The notes below the pieces were generated by a model that saw nothing but the letters and a program-made list of their open reading frames with translations, made no database searches and was not told the DNA's origin. The translations under genes were made by a program, and so were the position numbers. This document shows, one piece after another, positions 61,072-64,000 of a stretch of 64,000 nucleotides of DNA. Positions within the stretch are counted from its first letter, which is position 1. The number at the start of each line of letters is the position of its first letter. The DNA lies in assembly GCF_004345425.1 (NCBI RefSeq), contig NZ_SLVP01000001.1, positions 186,001 through 250,000 on the forward strand, read 5' to 3'. This DNA comes from Paenibacillus sp. BK033. GTDB taxonomy: Bacteria > Bacillota > Bacilli > Paenibacillales > Paenibacillaceae.

Positions 61072-61122
61072 GTAACTTGACGTTACTTGTTTATGAATTT
61101 ATAATTAGTTACTATTAGTAAC
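61072..61122 (+). promoter_or_regulatory. Promoter with palindromic operator upstream of the GTP cyclohydrolase II gene
   Basis: TTGACG at 61077-61082 and TATAAT at 61100-61105 are 17 nt apart. GTTACTATTAGTAAC (61108-61122) is a perfect palindrome over the transcription start, and GTAAC-ttgac-GTTAC (61072-61086) brackets the -35 box. Both fit a dimeric repressor, probably the divergent HxlR protein. The remaining leader 61123-61287 shows no riboswitch or other feature I can name. Confidence 0.75.
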
Positions 61123-61287
61123 GGGAAAACGGCTGTTTTTGTCCAACCCGGCTTATACGGGCGAATACGAAGATGGACCAGCGGCCTGTTGCGTTATGGC
61201 ATATTTCTCAATATACTGGTATCTACTGCAAGAATTTGGTCCATTATCCGTGGTTTATTATTCAGCTAAAAAGAAGGTGCGGTAAAC

Positions 61288-62028
61288 ATGTCTAATGAAC
61301 ATATCTTATCGATATTAAAAAATAAAATTAAAACCATCGACAATGGCGATCATGCGATCCACGTCGTAGGTCCAATCAAGCTTCCGGTTGAGCTCGACGG
61401 AGAAACCGTAACATTCCAGTGGTATAGCTGGCTTCGCCGCGATATCGGGAAGAGCGAATCCTTGGAAGAGCTTATTACGGAGCTTAATCAAGTTCATTAC
61501 GCGGACTTCCAGCAGTCGAGCGTTCTTGTCTACGGAGACTTCGAGCACGAGGAAGACGTGCTTATCCGCATGCACAGCATCTGCCATACCGGCGATATCT
61601 TCGGCAGCCAGCGGTGCGACTGCGGCTTCCAGCTGAAGCAGTCGATGCGGATGATTACGGCCAATGGGGCAGGCGCATTGTTCTATCTGGCTAACCATGA
61701 GGGCCGCGGTATCGGCCTGTTCAGCAAAGCGATGGCTTATCTGCTTCAAGAGGAAGGCCTCGATACCGTAGATGCCAATCTTGAGCTCGGTTTTGCCGAG
61801 GATGCACGCGACTACAGCGAAGCCATTGACGTCCTGAAGCTTCTTCGACAAGCTCCGGTATCCATCATTACGAATAATCCGCGCAAGGTGGAAGCCCTTC
61901 GCGATGCGGGAATGAACATTACCTCGCGCGTACCGTTATGGGGTGAGGCATCCGTTCATAACGAGAAATATTTGTCCACCAAGGTTGTCCGTTCCGGTCA
62001 TTTCGAGCGGGAGCTGGCGGTAAAATAA
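61288..62028 (+). CDS. ribA: GTP cyclohydrolase II, stand-alone (RibA type)
   Basis: A 246-residue protein with the GTP cyclohydrolase II fold: zinc ligands Cys99, Cys110 and Cys112 in CHTGDIFGSQRCDCG, the catalytic Arg in NHEGRGIGL, and DTVDANLELGFAEDARDY. It opens GTP to the riboflavin precursor. Unlike Bacillus RibA it is not fused to a dihydroxybutanone-phosphate synthase and is not in a rib operon, so it may serve flavin supply under stress. ATG 61288 follows AAGAAGGTGCGG after a leader of about 175 nt. Confidence 0.88.
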   Translation: MSNEHILSILKNKIKTIDNGDHAIHVVGPIKLPVELDGETVTFQWYSWLRRDIGKSESLEELITELNQVHYADFQQSSVLVYGDFEHEEDVLIRMHSICHTGDIFGSQRCDCGFQLKQSMRMITANGAGALFYLANHEGRGIGLFSKAMAYLLQEEGLDTVDANLELGFAEDARDYSEAIDVLKLLRQAPVSIITNNPRKVEALRDAGMNITSRVPLWGEASVHNEKYLSTKVVRSGHFERELAVK

Positions 62029-62032
62029 AGAG

Positions 62033-62060
62033 CAGGCCGAGCAGTCGGCCTGTTTTTTTT
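62033..62060 (+). terminator. Terminator of the GTP cyclohydrolase II gene
   Basis: CAGGCCGA-gcag-TCGGCCTG followed by eight T. Confidence 0.95.
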
Positions 62061-62151
62061 GCGCTTGGACCGAAACCAATCGATCTGTCCAGTCGTCTAA
62101 TGGATATGCTCAATCTGGCATACACTATATGGAACGGAAGGTTGGGTGCAT

Positions 62152-63153
62152 ATGAATTCTCGTCTGAAACAATCCTTATATAGATTAATGACCGTCTGCA
62201 TCGTGATCGGATTGATGGGATGCAGCAAAGCGGAACAAAATGACAATGCCGTCCGGACTGACCGGGATGTCAAGCAGCCTGCAGCCACGGAAGCCGTTGA
62301 GAAAACCTCTGAGCAGGATGCTCTCATACATAAATTCAAGACGGTGGTCAGCACGGCGAAGGAAGCTTCCGATATCGTCTCCTTCCTGAACGAGAACCTG
62401 AACAAAGCAGGGCAGAATAATGCCGACCAGATGGTTAGGCAGCTGAACGCCTTTTACGCGAAGGATCTGCAGTCTTCCCAGGAAGCTTTTTTCGGAGATA
62501 ATGTTCAAAATGTATTGACGGAAATGGACTGGCCGATTACCTCGGCAAACGCGGGGTCCATTCCCGACGAAGCGGTCAGGCAGTTAGTGGTGACTAAGCT
62601 GTCCGGCGGTTATAAGCTGGTATGGGTGGAAGGCACCATCTACCCGATCGTTGACTACAGCAACCAGCAGAAATACAGCATGTACTTATCGAATCCGTTA
62701 AACAGCTACATCGCCTTGAAAGCGGCGGAATCGAACGATCCGGCTGCCATGGACGCCGGGCTTGTAATTACGTGGAACGAATTGGCCAGCAGGGCGGTAA
62801 TGGCCGAGACCTTCCTGAAGCAATATGCGGATTCCCCGGAATATACGGAGGTGGAAAGTATCTATTTGGATACTTATTTGAAAATGTATATGTACGGGCT
62901 TTCGAATACGCCAATCTTTGATTCAAGCAATCTGAAGCTGATGCCGGAAGTGAAAGCCAGCTACAAGAAGGTGTCGTCGGAAAATCCGGGTACCGTTACG
63001 GGAATTATGGCGAGCCGTTTTTTGGAGATATTGGCAAAGTCGGATGACATGGCTATGATGCGCGGACCCGGCGGGACGCAGCTGTTGCCCGAGGTAAAGG
63101 AATTCCAGAAAAACTACCGCCAGACGGCTCTAAAGCTGCTGAAGGAAGCCTGA
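62152..63153 (+). CDS. Predicted lipoprotein of unknown function
   Basis: A 333-residue lipoprotein with lipobox GLMGC (Cys24), an acidic linker and a helical body of about 270 residues. No family recognised. ATG 62152 has GGAAGG and GGGTG upstream; GTG 62146 is an in-frame alternative. The sequence contains no catalytic motif I recognise. It is followed by the aldolase gene after about 90 nt. Confidence 0.75.
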   Translation: MNSRLKQSLYRLMTVCIVIGLMGCSKAEQNDNAVRTDRDVKQPAATEAVEKTSEQDALIHKFKTVVSTAKEASDIVSFLNENLNKAGQNNADQMVRQLNAFYAKDLQSSQEAFFGDNVQNVLTEMDWPITSANAGSIPDEAVRQLVVTKLSGGYKLVWVEGTIYPIVDYSNQQKYSMYLSNPLNSYIALKAAESNDPAAMDAGLVITWNELASRAVMAETFLKQYADSPEYTEVESIYLDTYLKMYMYGLSNTPIFDSSNLKLMPEVKASYKKVSSENPGTVTGIMASRFLEILAKSDDMAMMRGPGGTQLLPEVKEFQKNYRQTALKLLKEA

Positions 63154-63245
63154 AGCGCATCCAAAAAACGACAAAATTATTTTGCGTTCCGCATCTATTT
63201 CAAGTATGATTGGATGTAACATAATTGAACCAGAAGGAGTAGGAC

Positions 63246-64000
63246 ATGAATTCGAAAACTAGCCATTGTAAAATTGTCGATTGCACGATCCGCGACGGCG
63301 GACTAGTGAACAACTGGGATTTCAGCGTTGAATTCGTTCAACATCTCTATAATACATTGAACGAAGCCGGCGTAGACTATATGGAAATCGGCTATAAAAA
63401 CTCGCCTAAGCTGCTGAAAGGCGCCGATACGGCCGGTCCTTGGCGCTTCCTGGATGACAACTTCCTGAAGCAAGTCATCCCTAACAAAGGCAATACCAAG
63501 CTGTCTGCTCTTGTCGATATCGGTCGCGTAGACGAGAATGACATTTTGCCGCGCAGCGAAAGTCTGCTTGACCTCATCCGCGTAGCCTGCTACATCCAGG
63601 ATGTTGACAAGGCTTTGCAATTGGTTCAGCTGTTCCATGAACGCGGATACGAAACAACGCTTAACATCATGGCACTTTCCAACGTGATGGAGAACCAGCT
63701 GATTGATGCATTTGAACTGATTAAGGAAAGCGTAGTGGACGTTGTCTACATCGTTGACTCGTACGGCAGCCTGAAGCCTAACGACTACAGCTACCTGATT
63801 GAGAAATTCCAGCATCATCTGCCTAACAAACGCCTTGGTATCCATACGCATAACAACATGCAGCTGGCATTCGCGAACACGCTGCTCGCTGCGGAAAAAG
63901 GCGTTGAGCTGCTGGACGCATCCGTATACGGCATGGGCCGCGCTGCGGGCAACTGCAACACGGAGCTGCTTGTCGCTAACCTGCAAAACGCGAAATACAA
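63246..64000 (+). CDS. DRE-TIM aldolase / HMGL-like catalytic domain protein (3' end outside window)
   Basis: Open from ATG 63246 (site AGAAGGAGTAGG) to the window edge, 251 codons seen. VDCTIRDGG is the N-terminal DRE-TIM motif, IGIHTHNNMQLAFANTLLA gives the two His metal ligands, and VYGMGRAAGNCNTELL is the typical C-terminal stretch of 4-hydroxy-2-oxovalerate aldolase and HMG-CoA-lyase-type proteins. Such stand-alone domains occur in Bacillota near nucleoside-sugar or cell-surface genes; the substrate is unknown. The rest of the gene lies outside the window. Confidence 0.85.
   Translation, partial: MNSKTSHCKIVDCTIRDGGLVNNWDFSVEFVQHLYNTLNEAGVDYMEIGYKNSPKLLKGADTAGPWRFLDDNFLKQVIPNKGNTKLSALVDIGRVDENDILPRSESLLDLIRVACYIQDVDKALQLVQLFHERGYETTLNIMALSNVMENQLIDAFELIKESVVDVVYIVDSYGSLKPNDYSYLIEKFQHHLPNKRLGIHTHNNMQLAFANTLLAAEKGVELLDASVYGMGRAAGNCNTELLVANLQNAKY

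Noticed and set aside
61123..61287. FMN riboswitch or T-box leader
   Set aside because: No conserved FMN core (AGGG...GAAAUUCCC type) and no T-box sequence were found on reading.
63303..63986. 227-codon frame on the minus strand at the window end
   Set aside because: The plus strand holds an intact aldolase with family motifs over the same region.

Overview
The window looks like a chromosomal stretch from a Paenibacillus-type member of the Bacillota. The signs are strong AGGAGG-type ribosome sites, many YesM/YesN two-component pairs beside CUT1 sugar ABC transporters, lipobox binding proteins, sporulation-kinase-like histidine kinases and an RsgI-type anti-sigma factor. No rRNA, tRNA, CRISPR array, prophage or transposase gene was seen. 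Nearly all of it reads as carbohydrate scavenging and its control.

Layout: 0-4 kb holds the tail of an RsgI-like anti-sigma factor, a PAS histidine kinase and leucyl aminopeptidase. 4.2-16.3 kb is a glucuronoxylan (aldouronate) locus: YesN/YesM regulators, binding lipoprotein, two permeases, GH67 alpha-glucuronidase, leaderless GH10 xylanase and GH43 beta-xylosidase, with one perfect and one near-perfect CcpA cre site. 16.5-22.8 kb is a mixed region: old-yellow-enzyme oxidoreductase, AlkD-type repair protein, MFS exporter, an unknown gene divergent from an AraC regulator, an AT-rich lipoprotein and a PfpI protein preceded by a 41-bp tandem repeat. 23.1-31.4 kb is a second YesM/YesN-ABC locus ending in a leaderless GH32 fructan hydrolase. 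31.5-37 kb carries a sugar porter and a three-component sensor (membrane-anchored sugar-binding protein, kinase, regulator). 37-39 kb has a three-PAS kinase resembling sporulation kinases. 39-44.6 kb is a LacI-controlled fucose operon (isomerase, aldolase, kinase, mutarotase).

44.6-46.6 kb holds short palindromic repeats and a secreted TPR/GH26-like glycanase; 46.9-49 kb has a lipoprotein and a small HTH gene with a leader rich in mini-ORFs. 49.2-54.3 kb is a GntR-controlled CUT1 transporter operon ending in a trans-sulfuration-type PLP enzyme; the regulator's own promoter and the transporter promoter share a palindrome. 54.4-64 kb holds housekeeping and stress genes: thioesterase, ArgD-type aminotransferase behind ARG boxes, Ktr potassium channel subunit, DUF445 protein, FetAB-like iron exporter, HxlR regulator divergent from a stand-alone GTP cyclohydrolase II, a lipoprotein and the start of a DRE-TIM aldolase.

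The most unusual items are the GntR/CUT1/PLP operon, the three-component sensor with repeated TTGAAACGAGT sites near the sugar porter, the tandem and palindromic non-coding repeats at 22.8, 31.4 and 44.7 kb, and the mini-ORF leader at 48.9 kb. All functions are inferred from reading the sequence; no database search was run.
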